A stretch of 64,000 nucleotides of DNA, taken from Pantoea sp. Mb-10. Lineage in GTDB: Bacteria; Pseudomonadota; Gammaproteobacteria; Enterobacterales; Enterobacteriaceae. How positions within the stretch are numbered: position 1 is the stretch's first letter; each line of letters opens with the position of its first letter. The stretch covers positions 496,001 to 560,000 of the forward strand of contig NZ_JAJSDX010000001.1 of NCBI RefSeq assembly GCF_021272205.1. Direction: 5' to 3'. Below the pieces are notes generated by a model, which was given only the letters and a program-made list of their open reading frames with translations, did no database searches and was not told the DNA's origin. Shown here piece after piece: positions 18,149-29,118 of this stretch. The translations under genes and the position numbers were made by a program.

Positions 18149-19420
18149 TTATTCACCAGAAGCTTGCGCTTCGTGCTTACCGTAAATCAACATTGGCTCT
18201 GATTCACCGTCAATAACGGAATCATCAATAACCACTTTTTCCACGTCTTCCATCGAAGGCAAGTCGTACATGGTCTCCAACAGCGCCGCCTCAACAATCG
18301 ACCGCAGTCCACGAGCGCCTGTTTTGCGCGACATGGCTTTTTTAGCGATAGCCGTTAATGCTTCGTCACGGAATTCCAGCTCAACGCCTTCAAGGTTAAA
18401 CAGCGCCTGATACTGCTTGGTCAGCGCATTTTTCGGCTCGCGCAAGATCTGGATCAGTGCTTCTTCACTCAGTTCATTCAGCGTGGCTACCACCGGCAGA
18501 CGGCCAATGAACTCAGGAATCAGGCCAAATTTAATCAGATCTTCCGGCTCAACTTGAGACAGCAATTGCCCTTCGCTTGCCTTCTCTGATTTGCCCTTCA
18601 CGGTCGCACCAAACCCAATACCAGAGCCGGTTTCAACACGCTGGGAGATGACTTTATCCAGACCGGCAAATGCACCACCGCAGATAAAGAGGATCTTAGA
18701 GGTATCAACCTGCAAGAACTCCTGCTGTGGATGCTTACGCCCCCCCTGCGGTGGGACAGCCGCTACGGTGCCTTCAATCAGCTTCAGTAAGGCTTGTTGT
18801 ACGCCCTCGCCCGACACATCTCGAGTAATTGATGGGTTGTCAGATTTGCGAGAAATTTTATCAATCTCATCGATATACACGATGCCGCGCTGTGCTTTCT
18901 GCACGTCATAATCACATTTTTGCAGCAGCTTCTGAATGATATTCTCGACATCTTCACCCACATAGCCCGCTTCGGTCAGCGTGGTGGCGTCTGCCATGGT
19001 GAAAGGCACGTCCAGTAGGCGCGCCAGCGTTTCAGCCAACAGCGTTTTACCGCTACCTGTTGGTCCAATCAGCAAGATATTACTTTTACCCAGCTCGATA
19101 CCGTTGCTGGTATCGCCGTTGCGCAGACGTTTGTAGTGGTTATACACCGCCACGGACAGGACTTTTTTGGCTTTTTCCTGACCGATAACATAATCGTCAA
19201 GGTGATGACGAATTTCATGCGGCGTCGGCAGAGCGCTGCGCTCACGATGCGGCGCAACTTCTTTGATCTCTTCGCGAATGATGTCGTTGCACAAGTCAAC
19301 ACATTCATCGCAAATATAAACTGACGGCCCGGCAATCAGCTTACGAACTTCATGCTGGCTTTTGCCGCAGAAAGAGCAGTACAGCAACTTACCTGAACCG
19401 TCTTTGCGCTTATCTGTCAT
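18149..19420 (-). CDS. clpX: ClpX, unfoldase of the ClpXP protease
   Basis: ClpX unfolds ssrA-tagged and native substrates and feeds them to ClpP. The 423-residue protein has an N-terminal zinc-binding domain ([15 protein letters not shown] and CDECVDLC), Walker A GPTGSGKT, pore loop GYVG, Walker B VYIDEIDK, and the ClpP-docking IGF loop in [11 protein letters not shown]. It follows clpP by 125 bp, as in E. coli, and is probably cotranscribed. Confidence 0.98.
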   Translation of the reverse strand: MTDKRKDGSGKLLYCSFCGKSQHEVRKLIAGPSVYICDECVDLCNDIIREEIKEVAPHRERSALPTPHEIRHHLDDYVIGQEKAKKVLSVAVYNHYKRLRNGDTSNGIELGKSNILLIGPTGSGKTLLAETLARLLDVPFTMADATTLTEAGYVGEDVENIIQKLLQKCDYDVQKAQRGIVYIDEIDKISRKSDNPSITRDVSGEGVQQALLKLIEGTVAAVPPQGGRKHPQQEFLQVDTSKILFICGGAFAGLDKVISQRVETGSGIGFGATVKGKSEKASEGQLLSQVEPEDLIKFGLIPEFIGRLPVVATLNELSEEALIQILREPKNALTKQYQALFNLEGVELEFRDEALTAIAKKAMSRKTGARGLRSIVEAALLETMYDLPSMEDVEKVVIDDSVIDGESEPMLIYGKHEAQASGE

Positions 19421-19545
19421 CAGCTAACCTCTTTTCGTTCTCAAACCTGAAGTGTACGGCCTTGCCGTACAACAACGGCCGATATTCATTCAACACATCT
19501 CTGGGTGCCCCGTTAACTATAGCGCAAGGGGCAGCCAGATGTGTC

Positions 19546-20169
19546 TTATTGGCGGTGCGTCAAAATAGAATCGACCAAGCCGTACTCTACCGCTTCACCG
19601 GCGGAGAGGAAACGATCGCGCTCAGTGTCGCGCTCGATTTGCTCCAGCGATTTGCCCGTGTGTTCAGCCATCAGCTCATTCATACGCTGTTTGACCTTGA
19701 GGATTTCACGCGCATGGATTTCGATATCCGTCGCCTGGCCCTGATAGCCGCCAAGGGGCTGGTGAATCATGACGCGAGAGTTAGGCAGACAGAAACGCTT
19801 GCCCTTGGTGCCTGCTGTAAGCAGAAACGCCCCCATGGAACACGCCTGACCCATACAAATGGTGCTGACATCCGGCTTAATGAACTTCATGGTGTCATAA
19901 ATTGACATGCCCGCCGTGATGACGCCACCGGGTGAGTTAATATAGAGGTAAATGTCTTTTTCGGGATTCTCAGCTTCCAGAAACAGCATCTGCGCCACAA
20001 TCAGGTTGGCCATGTGATCTTCAACCTGACCGGTAAGGAAAATCACACGCTCTTTAAGCAAGCGGGAGTAAATGTCGTAAGAACGCTCGCCACGCGAGGT
20101 TTGTTCGACCACCATCGGCACCAGCGCCATGTGCGGTGCAGTAAATTCACGATCGCCACTGTATGACAT
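19546..20169 (-). CDS. clpP: ClpP protease subunit
   Basis: ClpP forms the tetradecameric peptidase chamber served by ClpX and ClpA. The 207-residue protein includes a short N-terminal propeptide (about 14 residues, before [15 protein letters not shown]). The catalytic Ser is in [12 protein letters not shown], His in MIHQPLGG and Asp in the C-terminal third (ERDTERDRF region). A sigma-32 promoter lies upstream. Confidence 0.98.
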   Translation of the reverse strand: MSYSGDREFTAPHMALVPMVVEQTSRGERSYDIYSRLLKERVIFLTGQVEDHMANLIVAQMLFLEAENPEKDIYLYINSPGGVITAGMSIYDTMKFIKPDVSTICMGQACSMGAFLLTAGTKGKRFCLPNSRVMIHQPLGGYQGQATDIEIHAREILKVKQRMNELMAEHTGKSLEQIERDTERDRFLSAGEAVEYGLVDSILTHRQ

Positions 20170-20313
20170 TACCGTCTCCTGATAAATTTCATTGGCAACA
20201 TTCTGTACCGATTTTACGTGAGACGCAGCAGGAAAACTATGCGCGCGCTTCTCACTCCGACAATACGGGACGGTTAATCAGTCAGCTTCACTGTTTTCAT
20301 GCGTACTCCCTTC

Positions 20314-20342
20314 ATCTGGGGATGCTGCGCAGTTGTTTCAAG
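20314..20342 (-). promoter_or_regulatory. Sigma-32 heat-shock promoter of clpP
   Basis: Minus strand: CTTGAA (20337-20342), 15 bp, CCCCAGAT (20314-20321), a good heat-shock promoter about 145 bp before clpP. In the rest of the 336-bp clpP-tig gap I see only the tig terminator and AT-rich sequence. Confidence 0.75.
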
Positions 20343-20448
20343 CATAACAACCTTTTGTCCGTTCGCTAACACGGAAAAAGAGCATACTCAACAATTTGGC
20401 GATTAATTAGTCAAAATAGCGACTTAAATTGCTTAATTAGGCCAGATA

Positions 20449-20482
20449 AAGAAAAAGCCCGCGACTTTTCAATCGCGGGCTT
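20449..20482 (-). terminator. Terminator of tig
   Basis: A 10-bp stem AAGCCCGCGA/TCGCGGGCTT with an eight-base loop, then TTTTCTTT on the minus strand, 23 bp after the tig stop. Confidence 0.85.
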
Positions 20483-20505
20483 GGCACATAAGGTTAACGA
20501 ATGAA

Positions 20506-21810
20506 TCAGGCCGCTGAGGTCTGGTTCATCAGTTCCTGGAAGTTAGTGGCTTTATCGGTCACTTTGGCTTTTGCAAGAACCGCTTCAACGGCTTGTTCTT
20601 CCAGCGCAACGTTACGCATATTGTTCATCAGCTCTTCGTTCTTGCTGTAGAACTCAATCACTTCTTTAGGATCTTCGTAAGCGGAAGCCATCTCTTCAAT
20701 CAGCGCGTTTACGCGCGCTTCGTCAGCTTTCAGCTCATTGATACGGATGACTTCACCCAGCAGCAGACCCACGACAACACGACGCTTCGCCTGCTCTTCA
20801 AACAGCTCACGAGGCAGCTCTAGCGCTTGCTTCTCGTTGCCGCCGAAACGCTGTGCAGCCTGACGGCGCAGCACATCGATTTCGCTGTCGATCAGCGCCG
20901 CAGGAACGTCGATCTCGTTGGCATTCACCAAACCGTCAATTGCCTGAGACTTCACGCGGTTACGGATAGCGCCTTTGAGCTCGCGCTCCATGTTCTTACG
21001 TACTTCCGCACGCAGGCCGGCAACAGAACCGTCTTCAACGCCGAAGCGCTTGATGAACTCTTCGGTCAGCTCAGGCAGTTCGCGCGTTTCAACTTTCTTC
21101 AGCACGATCTCGAACTTGGCGTCTTTACCCTTCAGATTTTCCGCGTGGTAATCGTCTGGGAATTTCACATCAATGGTGAAGGTTTCGCCGGCTTTCTTGC
21201 CAACAATACCGTCTTCAAAACCAGGGATCATGCGCCCCTGGCCCATTGCCAGTACGAAATCAGAGGCTTTACCGCCTTCAAACTCTTCGCCGTCAACAGA
21301 ACCGCTAAAGTCGATAGTTGCGCGATCTTCAGCCGTCGCAGCAGCATCCGTTTCTTTCCAGGTCGCCTGCTGTTTCTGCAGGGTTTCCAGCATGGCATCG
21401 ACGTCAGCATCGGTCACTTCAACCACCGGCTTTTCAACTTCGATCCCGTCTAAGCCTTTCAGCTCAACTTCTGGATAGACTTCAAACTCCACCGCGTAGG
21501 TGAAATCTTCGCCTTCTTTATATTCACCTGGCACGTAGTTAGGCGCACCCGCTGGATTGATTTTCTCTTTGATGATGGCGTCAACGAAGTTGCGCGTCAT
21601 CAGTTCACCCAGCACGTCCTGACGAACAGAAGCACCGTAGCGCTGGTTGATGATGTGAGCGGGCACTTTGCCTTTGCGGAAACCGTCGATACGGACTTTC
21701 TTAGCCACTTCCACCAGTTCTTTCTTCACTGCGCTTTCAATTTGGTCCGCAGGGACAGTAATTGAAATGCGACGGCCCAGACCCTGAGTGGTTTCTACTG
21801 AAACTGTCAT
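20506..21810 (-). CDS. tig: Trigger factor
   Basis: Trigger factor is the ribosome-bound chaperone that meets nascent chains at the exit tunnel. The 434-residue protein has the ribosome-binding signature GFRKGKVP at about residues 43-50, an FKBP-type prolyl isomerase domain at about 150-240 ([19 protein letters not shown]) and long helical chaperone arms to the C-terminus. It stands upstream of clpP with its own terminator, as in E. coli. Confidence 0.98.
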   Translation of the reverse strand: MTVSVETTQGLGRRISITVPADQIESAVKKELVEVAKKVRIDGFRKGKVPAHIINQRYGASVRQDVLGELMTRNFVDAIIKEKINPAGAPNYVPGEYKEGEDFTYAVEFEVYPEVELKGLDGIEVEKPVVEVTDADVDAMLETLQKQQATWKETDAAATAEDRATIDFSGSVDGEEFEGGKASDFVLAMGQGRMIPGFEDGIVGKKAGETFTIDVKFPDDYHAENLKGKDAKFEIVLKKVETRELPELTEEFIKRFGVEDGSVAGLRAEVRKNMERELKGAIRNRVKSQAIDGLVNANEIDVPAALIDSEIDVLRRQAAQRFGGNEKQALELPRELFEEQAKRRVVVGLLLGEVIRINELKADEARVNALIEEMASAYEDPKEVIEFYSKNEELMNNMRNVALEEQAVEAVLAKAKVTDKATNFQELMNQTSAA

Positions 21811-22067
21811 CTTGTTACCTCAAAAAATCACGTGCTCGGTCAACTTCAGACACCACACATAAACAATGCGCCGTATCCAACATTCGGGACGGCCTCTGTA
21901 GGCAGAACCTAATCCCTGTTACCAGAAGCGCCCCGAAGACACTCCGGAAAAATAGACGCAGCATTATAGCGGCATCGCTGTGGCGAGTCGAGGCTGCAAA
22001 CTCACCACTTTTTACCGGTTTTGCTGCTTTTCTGCGCCACAGATCGCGTTTCTCAGGAATTTATTCA

Positions 22068-22093
22068 ACAAAAAACGGCCCGCAGGCCGTTTT
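22068..22093 (-). terminator. Terminator of bolA
   Basis: A 9-bp stem AAAACGGCC/GGCCGTTTT with a CGCA loop (22072-22093), followed by U residues on the minus strand; 21 bp after bolA. Confidence 0.8.
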
Positions 22094-22113
22094 AGAAGAG
22101 AAAACGTTGGCAT

Positions 22114-22428
22114 TTACGCCAGCGTGCCAGCTCCGCGACAATTGGGCGACGCTAAGACGGTATCTTGCAGACCTTCCCACTCTTTTGATGTGTAAGTGTG
22201 CAACGCCAGCGCGTGTACGGTTCCTTCCAGCTCAGCCGTCAATTCGCTATAAATACTGCGATGACGCTGGAGAAAACGCTGGCCGGTAAACAGGTCACTG
22301 ACAATGACGACTTTAAAATGGCTTTCAGACCCTGCAGGCACGTTATGCCGATAGCTCTCATCGTGCACTTCGAGATGCGCTGGATTGAACGCTTTACGCA
22401 GCTTTTCTTCTATTTGTTCGCGAATCAT
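22114..22428 (-). CDS. bolA: BolA, stress-induced morphology and Fe-S regulator
   Basis: BolA affects cell shape and biofilm on entry to stationary phase and works with monothiol glutaredoxin (GrxD) through a shared Fe-S cluster. The 104-residue product has the family core [23 protein letters not shown] and [16 protein letters not shown], with the cluster His in the latter. ATG 22428 ([10 protein letters not shown]) matches E. coli; a GTG three codons earlier is also open, but AGGTG fits the ATG. It is divergent from yajG. Confidence 0.95.
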   Translation of the reverse strand: MIREQIEEKLRKAFNPAHLEVHDESYRHNVPAGSESHFKVVIVSDLFTGQRFLQRHRSIYSELTAELEGTVHALALHTYTSKEWEGLQDTVLASPNCRGAGTLA

Positions 22429-22694
22429 TTTTGACACCTCGTTAAGGCGAGCGCGCTGCCCATCTGTCTAAATCTTAGTTGGTTTTCGACCATAACCGCA
22501 GTGTGTGCGGAAAAAATCTTGATGTGGAGCGCATCTTAACGACGGTTAACGCAAGGTCAAGCCAGCATGCTTTCTTCTGCTCTGAAAAAAGCCTTTACAA
22601 TCAATTTCACTCGGCCCAGGGCTTTTTTCACGTTGCCGCAGTGCTATGATGGCCGCAGTTTTGCAAACCAACCTATAAGCTAACGAGAACGAGT

Positions 22695-23273
22695 ATGTTG
22701 AAAAAACTGTTATTCCCTCTGCTGGCTGCTTTCATCTTAGCCGGCTGTGCCAGCAACACGACGACCTTAAATATCCAACCCAAGATCCAACTGCCTGCAC
22801 AAGATCCCGGCCTGATGGGCGTGACCATCAGCGTTAACGGGGCTGACCAGCGTAGCGATCAGGCTTTGGCGAAAGTGAACCGTGATGGTCAGCTGGTTAC
22901 GCTGACGCCTTCACGCGATCTGCGTTTCCTGCTGCAAGAAGTGCTGGAAAAACAGATGACGTCTCGCGGCTATATGATTGGTCCGAACGGCGCCGTGGAT
23001 CTGCAAATCGTGGTGAATGGGCTGTACGCGGACGTGACGCAAGGCAACGTGCGTTATAGCATTACCACGAAAGCGGATATCTCTATCATTGCAACGGCCA
23101 AAAACGGTAACAAGCAGGTGAAAAATTACCGCCAGACTTACAGCGTAGAGGGCGCATTCAATGCGACTAACGCGAAAATCACCGATGCGGTCAACGCCAC
23201 CTTGAGCGATGTCATTTCTGACATGGCGCAAGACACCAGCGTGAATAACTTCATCAAGCAAAACGCTCATTAA
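22695..23273 (+). CDS. yajG: YajG lipoprotein
   Basis: A 192-residue predicted lipoprotein with lipobox LAGC, Cys18, followed by Ala, so probably outer membrane. It matches E. coli YajG over its length (GLMGVTISVNGADQRSDQALA; DLQIVVNGLYADVTQGNVRYSI). The function is not known; being next to the muropeptide permease gene suggests, but does not prove, an envelope role. ampG follows after 53 bp, so the two are likely one operon, as in E. coli. Confidence 0.93.
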   Translation: MLKKLLFPLLAAFILAGCASNTTTLNIQPKIQLPAQDPGLMGVTISVNGADQRSDQALAKVNRDGQLVTLTPSRDLRFLLQEVLEKQMTSRGYMIGPNGAVDLQIVVNGLYADVTQGNVRYSITTKADISIIATAKNGNKQVKNYRQTYSVEGAFNATNAKITDAVNATLSDVISDMAQDTSVNNFIKQNAH

Positions 23274-23326
23274 GTCCTCGCTCCTCTGCCCGGCCACTGC
23301 TGGCCGGGCCTTATCTCAGGTCCGTT

Positions 23327-24817
23327 ATGTCTTCTCACTATCTGCGCATTTTTACCCAACGTAACGCGGCGGTGCTGCTGCTGTTAGGCTTTGCTTCTGG
23401 CTTACCGCTCGCGCTCACTGCGGGAACGCTTCAGGCGTGGATGACAGTGGAAAATGTTGATCTGAAAACCATCGGCTTTTTTTCGCTGGTGGGTCAGGCC
23501 TATGTGTTTAAGTTTTTGTGGTCACCAATGATGGATCGCTATACGCCGCCATTGCTTGGTCGACGACGCGGCTGGCTATTGCTCACGCAGTTAGCGTTGA
23601 TTGCCGGTATCATCGCAATGAGTTTTATGCAGCCGGCTCGCGATCTTACGCTGCTGGCAGCACTGGCGGTACTGGTGGCATTTTTGTCTGCCTCGCAGGA
23701 TATTGTCTTTGATGCCTGGAAAACCGATGTTCTTCCGCCCGAGGAGCGCGGCAGTGGTGCTGCTATCACGGTACTGGGCTATCGGCTGGCGATGTTGATC
23801 TCAGGCGGGCTGGCATTATGGTTGGCCGATCGCTTTCTTGGTTGGCAGGCCACTTACTGGCTGATGGGCTTACTCATGGTGCCCGGCGTTATTGCTACCT
23901 TGCTCGCCACAGAACCCGCTGCGCCGGCGCGTGAACCTCACTCTTTGCGCCAGGCCGTTGTGTTCCCGCTCAAAGACTTTTTCCAACGCAATAATGCGTG
24001 GCTTTTGATTACGCTCATCATCTTGTACAAACTCGGTGATGCGTTTGCCGCCTCTCTCACCACCACCTTTCTGATTCGGGGCGTGGGATTCAGTGCGGGC
24101 GACGTAGGGCTGGTCAACAAAACGCTTGGTTTGATAGCCACTATCGTCGGTGCGCTTTACGGCGGCGTGTTAATGCAACGCCTTTCGCTCTTTCGCGCAT
24201 TAATGATTTTTGGCTTATTGCAGGCTTTTTCTAACTTTGCTTACTGGCTGCTGGCGATAACGCCACCGCACTTATGGAGCATGGCCAGCGCCGTCTTTAT
24301 TGAAAATCTCTGCGGCGGCATGGGCACGGCGGCTTTCGTCGCGTTGCTGATGGCGCTCTGTAATAAATCCTTCTCGGCCACTCAGTTCGCCTTACTGTCC
24401 GCGCTTTCTGCCGTTGGACGCGTCTATGTTGGCCCAGCGGCGGGTTGGCTGGTGGAACTGTGGGGTTGGCCCACTTTTTATGCCTTCACCGTGGTGGCCG
24501 GTTTACCGGGTTTACTGCTTTTATGGGTTTGTCGCAGCACGTTGAACACGCTACAGCTGCGTGGCGAATTTACACCGCGTACTTTATGGGCCACGGGTTA
24601 CCGCTGGACGGTCCGACTTTTCAGTTTGGGCGGCGTGTTTATTGGGCTCTGGCTGATTGCCTTAATGATGCATATCCTGAAGTACTGGCAGGGCGAACGC
24701 CTTCTCCCGCTGCTGTTTGAAACGGGACTCGTTTTTGCATTAATTGCCGTTATGCTGGGGGTCATTCTTGATTGTCTGGCGTTAAAAAAACAGGCAGGTT
24801 CTGACGTCAGCGAATGA
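23327..24817 (+). CDS. ampG: Anhydromuropeptide permease AmpG
   Basis: AmpG imports GlcNAc-anhydroMurNAc peptides from the periplasm for cell-wall recycling; in species with AmpC it also delivers the inducing signal. The 496-residue MFS protein has 12-14 predicted helices, with the family start NAAVLLLLGFASGLPLALTA and the loop SPMMDRYTPPLLGRRRGW. Length equals the E. coli protein. The C-terminal helices (about 415-485) are the extra pair typical for AmpG. Confidence 0.96.
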   Translation: MSSHYLRIFTQRNAAVLLLLGFASGLPLALTAGTLQAWMTVENVDLKTIGFFSLVGQAYVFKFLWSPMMDRYTPPLLGRRRGWLLLTQLALIAGIIAMSFMQPARDLTLLAALAVLVAFLSASQDIVFDAWKTDVLPPEERGSGAAITVLGYRLAMLISGGLALWLADRFLGWQATYWLMGLLMVPGVIATLLATEPAAPAREPHSLRQAVVFPLKDFFQRNNAWLLITLIILYKLGDAFAASLTTTFLIRGVGFSAGDVGLVNKTLGLIATIVGALYGGVLMQRLSLFRALMIFGLLQAFSNFAYWLLAITPPHLWSMASAVFIENLCGGMGTAAFVALLMALCNKSFSATQFALLSALSAVGRVYVGPAAGWLVELWGWPTFYAFTVVAGLPGLLLLWVCRSTLNTLQLRGEFTPRTLWATGYRWTVRLFSLGGVFIGLWLIALMMHILKYWQGERLLPLLFETGLVFALIAVMLGVILDCLALKKQAGSDVSE

Positions 24818-25245
24818 TTATTTTTCGCGGTCCATGGCGGCGGAAAAATATCGTGGAAACATTCAGCGTGCGATAGCATTTTTTTTATCGCGAAATAGAA
24901 ACATTAAATTAACATCCCTGCTGATATTTAAATCCGGTGCGCAATTAGTTTGTTTAAAAGTCATGATGTAAATGATGCGCAATTGTTAATGAAGTGAGCA
25001 ATAAAAGTACCGTTTATGCTTTCCCTGATTTCTATACGGTTTTATCATCTGTTTTTGTTATATTGACGCCAACTGCTTGTCCCACCTGATAATTTATCAC
25101 CTTGCGCAACATGTGTGACACCCTTAGCAAAAGGTGTCAACAGCCATCTGACACATCCTTAAGCTGGTTTACACTGCATAAACCTTCCCGTAAAATGCGC
25201 GCACACTTAAACGACAATAGAGCCCTTTGTCATTGAGGTCGTTAA
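24818..25245. promoter_or_regulatory. cyo upstream regulatory region, 428 bp without a gene
   Basis: This AT-rich gap before cyoA holds several signals. An ArcA-like direct repeat TGTTAA-N5-TGTTTC is on the minus strand at 24898-24914, and a short stem GCGATA/TATCGC lies at about 24869-24893. An inverted repeat TGACACC-N10-GGTGTCA lies at 25116-25139, and another TGACAC at 25149. A good promoter follows. E. coli cyo is repressed by ArcA at low oxygen; the 25116 repeat is not a site I recognise. Confidence 0.6.
25168..25196 (+). promoter_or_regulatory. Promoter of the cyo operon
   Basis: TTTACA (25168-25173), 17 bp, TAAAAT (25191-25196): a near-consensus sigma-70 promoter. Transcription would start at about 25203, some 43 nt before cyoA. 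Confidence 0.75.
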
Positions 25246-26172
25246 ATGAGACTCATGAAATACAATAAAAGTTTGGGGATTTTGTCATTAATCGCAGGCG
25301 CTGTATTACTCAGCGGCTGTGATAGTGCGTTGTTAAATCCCAAGGGACAGATTGCACTGGAGCAACGTTCACTCATTCTGACAGCATTTGGCTTGATGAT
25401 GATCGTCGTTATTCCCGCAGTCTTGATGGCTGTTGTGTTTGCCTGGAAATATCGGGCAACCAATACCGACGCGAAGTATAGCCCCAACTGGTCACACTCT
25501 AATAAAGTGGAAGCCGTGGTCTGGACCATTCCGATCCTGATCATTCTCTTCTTGGGTGTGCTGACCTGGAAATCAACCCACGCGCTGGAGCCAAGCAAAC
25601 CGCTGGCCTCTGACGTTAAACCGGTTGAGATCGACGTTGTGGCGCTGGACTGGAAATGGCTGTTCATTTACCCAGAACAGGGTATTGCAACCGTCAACCA
25701 GATTGCCTTCCCGGCAAATACGCCAGTGAACTTCAAAATCACGTCTAACTCTGTGATGAACTCCTTCTTCATTCCTACGCTCGGCAGCCAGATCTACGCC
25801 ATGGCGGGCATGCAGACTAAACTGCACCTCATCGCCAATGAGCCAGGAACGTTCGACGGTATCTCAGCCAACTTCAGTGGTCGTGGTTTCTCTGGCATGA
25901 AGTTCAAAGCCATTGCTACCAAAGACGATGCGGAATTCCAGCAGTGGGTTGCCAAAGTTAAAGCGGCACCTAACACGCTGACTACCATGGATGATTTCGA
26001 AAAGCTGGCAGCGCCTAGCGAGAATCACCCGGTAGAATATTTCTCAACTGCTAATCCTGAACTGTTCAAGCAGGTTATTGATAAGTTCATGATGAGCCAC
26101 GGGAAAATGGACATGTCAGAACATAAAGGCATGGACATGAATCACGCCGCTGCTGCGGGAGCCGAGGAATAA
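25246..26172 (+). CDS. cyoA: Cytochrome bo3 ubiquinol oxidase subunit II
   Basis: Subunit II of the proton-pumping bo3 quinol oxidase. The 308-residue precursor is a lipoprotein (LLSGC, Cys25) with two membrane helices (about 45-70 and 90-112) and a periplasmic cupredoxin domain without the CuA ligands, as expected for a quinol oxidase. The C-terminal tail is Met/His-rich ([18 protein letters not shown]), longer in such residues than needed for folding and perhaps copper-binding. It leads the cyoABCDE operon. Confidence 0.97.
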   Translation: MRLMKYNKSLGILSLIAGAVLLSGCDSALLNPKGQIALEQRSLILTAFGLMMIVVIPAVLMAVVFAWKYRATNTDAKYSPNWSHSNKVEAVVWTIPILIILFLGVLTWKSTHALEPSKPLASDVKPVEIDVVALDWKWLFIYPEQGIATVNQIAFPANTPVNFKITSNSVMNSFFIPTLGSQIYAMAGMQTKLHLIANEPGTFDGISANFSGRGFSGMKFKAIATKDDAEFQQWVAKVKAAPNTLTTMDDFEKLAAPSENHPVEYFSTANPELFKQVIDKFMMSHGKMDMSEHKGMDMNHAAAAGAEE

Positions 26173-26176
26173 TACG

Positions 26177-28159
26177 ATGTTCGGAAAATTAACACTGGAT
26201 GCAGTGCCCTACCATGAACCGATTATCATGGTTACGGTCGCCGGTATCATCATTGGTGGTCTGGCGCTGGTTGCTGCTATTACCTATTTTGGTAAATGGC
26301 AGTATCTGTGGTCTGAATGGCTGACCTCCATCGACCATAAAAAACTGGGTATCATGTACATCATCATGGCATTTGTCATGTTACTGCGCGGCTTTGCCGA
26401 TGCGGTGATGATGCGTACTCAACAAGTCATGGCTTCCGCCGGGGAAGCGGGCATTCTACCGCCCCACCACTACGATCAGATCTTCACCGCCCACGGCGTG
26501 ATTATGATCTTCTTCGTGGCGATGCCTTTCGTGGTTGGTCTGATGAACATTGCGGTTCCGTTGCAAATCGGTGCCCGCGACGTTGCGTTCCCTTTCCTTA
26601 ACAACCTGAGCTTCTGGTTTACCGCTATCGGTGTGATTCTGGTTAACCTGTCTCTGGGCGTGGGCGAGTTCGCACAGACCGGCTGGCTGGCTTATCCACC
26701 GCTTTCAGGCGCGGAGTACAGTCCGGGTGTCGGGGTCGACTACTGGATTTGGAGCCTCCAGCTCTCGGGCATTGGTACAACCCTGACCGGTATCAACTTC
26801 TTCGTAACCATTCTGAAGATGCGTGCTCCGGGCATGGACCTGTTCAAAATGCCGGTATTTACCTGGGCGGCGCTGTGTACTAACGTCCTGATCATCGCGG
26901 CGTTCCCGGTTCTGACTGTTACGCTGGCGCTGTTGACGCTTGACCGTTACCTCGACTTCCATTTCTTTACCAATGAAATGGGCGGTAACATGATGATGTA
27001 CGTCAACCTGATTTGGGTCTGGGGTCACCCGGAAGTGTACATCCTCGTTCTGCCGGTCTTTGGTGTCTTCTCTGAAGTCACTGCGACCTTCTCGAAAAAG
27101 CGTCTGTTTGGTTACACCTCACTGGTATGGGCAACCATCGCCATCACCGTACTGTCGTTCATTGTTTGGCTGCACCACTTCTTCACCATGGGTGCGGGTG
27201 CCAACGTAAACGCCTTCTTCGGTATCATGACGATGATTATCGCCATCCCAACCGGCGTAAAAATCTTCAACTGGCTGTTCACCATGTATCAGGGTCGTAT
27301 TGAGTTCAACTCAGCGATGCTGTGGACCATTGGCTTCCTGGTGACCTTCTCTGTTGGTGGTATGACCGGCGTTCTGCTGGCGGTTCCGGGTGCGGACTTC
27401 GTGCTGCACAACAGTCTGTTCCTGATTGCTCACTTCCATAACGTTATTATCGGTGGTGTGGTATTCGGTTGTATGGCTGGCGTGACCTACTGGTTCCCGA
27501 AAGCGTTTGGTTTCACGCTGAACGAAACCTGGGGCAAACGCGCATTCTGGTTCTGGATTATCGGCTTCTTTGTTGCCTTTATGCCGCTGTACGCACTGGG
27601 CTTTATGGGTATGACGCGTCGTCTGAGCCAAGACATTGATCCGCAGTTCCACTCTCTGCTGGTTGTTGCGGCAGTCGGTGCGGCGCTGATTGCTTGCGGT
27701 ATCCTCTGCCAGCTGATTCAGTTCTATGTTTCTGTGCGCGATCGTGAGCAGAACCGTGACCTGACCGGTGACCCGTGGGGCGGTCGTACGCTGGAGTGGG
27801 CAACCTCTTCACCACCACCGTTCTATAACTTCGCGGTTATCCCTCAAATCCACGAGCGTGATGCGTTCTGGGAAATGAAAGAGAAAGGCGAAGCGTACAA
27901 GCAGCCAGAAAAATATGAAGAAATTCATATGCCGAAAAACAGCGGCGCGGCCATTGTTATCGCTGCCTTCATGACGGTCTTTGGTTTCGCTCTGATCTGG
28001 CACATTTGGTGGCTGGCAGGCCTCACCTTCCTGGGCACGATTGTGACCTGGATTGTGAAGAGCTTCGATGAAGACGTGGATTACTACGTTCCAGTTGCTG
28101 AAATTGAGAAGATTGAGAAGAAGCACTTTGATGAAATCAGCAAAGCAGGTCTGAAATAA
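26177..28159 (+). CDS. cyoB: Cytochrome bo3 ubiquinol oxidase subunit I
   Basis: Catalytic subunit that carries heme b, heme o3 and CuB and reduces oxygen to water. The 660-residue protein has about 15 helices. The cross-linked His-Tyr pair of the CuB site is in [12 protein letters not shown] (about 284 and 288), the two further CuB histidines in WLHHFFTMG (about 333-334), and heme axial histidines in HGVIMIFF (about 106) and [10 protein letters not shown] (about 419-421). The stop overlaps the cyoC start (TAATG). Confidence 0.98.
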   Translation: MFGKLTLDAVPYHEPIIMVTVAGIIIGGLALVAAITYFGKWQYLWSEWLTSIDHKKLGIMYIIMAFVMLLRGFADAVMMRTQQVMASAGEAGILPPHHYDQIFTAHGVIMIFFVAMPFVVGLMNIAVPLQIGARDVAFPFLNNLSFWFTAIGVILVNLSLGVGEFAQTGWLAYPPLSGAEYSPGVGVDYWIWSLQLSGIGTTLTGINFFVTILKMRAPGMDLFKMPVFTWAALCTNVLIIAAFPVLTVTLALLTLDRYLDFHFFTNEMGGNMMMYVNLIWVWGHPEVYILVLPVFGVFSEVTATFSKKRLFGYTSLVWATIAITVLSFIVWLHHFFTMGAGANVNAFFGIMTMIIAIPTGVKIFNWLFTMYQGRIEFNSAMLWTIGFLVTFSVGGMTGVLLAVPGADFVLHNSLFLIAHFHNVIIGGVVFGCMAGVTYWFPKAFGFTLNETWGKRAFWFWIIGFFVAFMPLYALGFMGMTRRLSQDIDPQFHSLLVVAAVGAALIACGILCQLIQFYVSVRDREQNRDLTGDPWGGRTLEWATSSPPPFYNFAVIPQIHERDAFWEMKEKGEAYKQPEKYEEIHMPKNSGAAIVIAAFMTVFGFALIWHIWWLAGLTFLGTIVTWIVKSFDEDVDYYVPVAEIEKIEKKHFDEISKAGLK

Positions 28160-28776
28160 TGCCAACTGAAACTGTGACTAATCACCACCACGACGCCCAT
28201 GCGGAGCATGGGCATCACGATGCAGGCGCCAATAAAGTCTTTGGCTTCTGGATCTACCTGATGAGTGACTGCATTATCTTCGCAACCCTGTTTGCGACCT
28301 ATGCAGTTATGGTTAACAACACTGCCGGTGGCCCGGCAGGTAAAGACATCTTTGAACTGCCGTTTGTGCTGGTTGAAACCGCATTGCTGCTGTTGAGCTC
28401 CATTACCTATGGTATGGCAGTGATTGCAATGAACAACCAGAACAAAGGTTCAGTCATCAGCTGGTTGGCGCTGACCTTCCTGTTTGGTGCCGGATTTATC
28501 GGGATGGAGATCTATGAGTTCCATCACCTGATCGCGGAAGGCTTCGGTCCAAACCGTAGCGGCTTCCTGTCCGGGTTCTTTACGCTGGTTGGTACGCACG
28601 GTCTGCACGTGACCTCTGGTCTGGTGTGGATGGCTGTACTGATGTTCCAGATTGCAAAACGTGGACTGAGTGCCACTAACCGCACTCGCATCATGTGCCT
28701 GAGCCTGTTCTGGCACTTCCTGGATGTGGTTTGGATCTGCGTATTCACCGTTGTCTATCTGATGGGGGCCATGTAA
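28159..28776 (+). CDS. cyoC: Cytochrome bo3 ubiquinol oxidase subunit III
   Basis: A 205-residue membrane protein with five helices. It stabilises subunit I and the proton path. The N-terminus is histidine-rich ([16 protein letters not shown]), and family motifs include [21 protein letters not shown] and [14 protein letters not shown]. It overlaps cyoB by one base and cyoD by one base (TAATG at both joints). Confidence 0.97.
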   Translation: MPTETVTNHHHDAHAEHGHHDAGANKVFGFWIYLMSDCIIFATLFATYAVMVNNTAGGPAGKDIFELPFVLVETALLLLSSITYGMAVIAMNNQNKGSVISWLALTFLFGAGFIGMEIYEFHHLIAEGFGPNRSGFLSGFFTLVGTHGLHVTSGLVWMAVLMFQIAKRGLSATNRTRIMCLSLFWHFLDVVWICVFTVVYLMGAM

Positions 28777-29105
28777 TGAGTCATTCTGTTAACGAACATG
28801 GCGCATCTCACGGTAGCGTGAAGTCCTACATGATCGGCTTCATCCTCTCTATCATCCTGACGGCAATCCCGTTCTGGATGGTAATGGATGGCAGCGCCTC
28901 ACACGGCACCATTTTGGGTGTTGTTCTGGTGTGCGCAGTGGTTCAGGTGCTGGTTCACCTGGTCTACTTCCTGCATTTGGACAGCAAATCAGAGGGTGGC
29001 TGGAACATGGTGGCCATTGTCTTCTCCGCAGTCATCATTCTGATTGTGGTCGTAGGCTCACTGTGGATTATGTGGAACCTCAACTACAACATGATGGCCC
29101 ACTAA
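28776..29105 (+). CDS. cyoD: Cytochrome bo3 ubiquinol oxidase subunit IV
   Basis: A 109-residue protein with three membrane helices, needed for assembly of CuB in subunit I. ATG 28776 (MSHSVNEHG) overlaps the cyoC stop; the frame is open further upstream inside cyoC, but that part is a shadow. The segment [21 protein letters not shown] is typical of the family. Confidence 0.96.
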   Translation: MSHSVNEHGASHGSVKSYMIGFILSIILTAIPFWMVMDGSASHGTILGVVLVCAVVQVLVHLVYFLHLDSKSEGGWNMVAIVFSAVIILIVVVGSLWIMWNLNYNMMAH

Positions 29106-29118
29106 AGAGTCACGCGTA

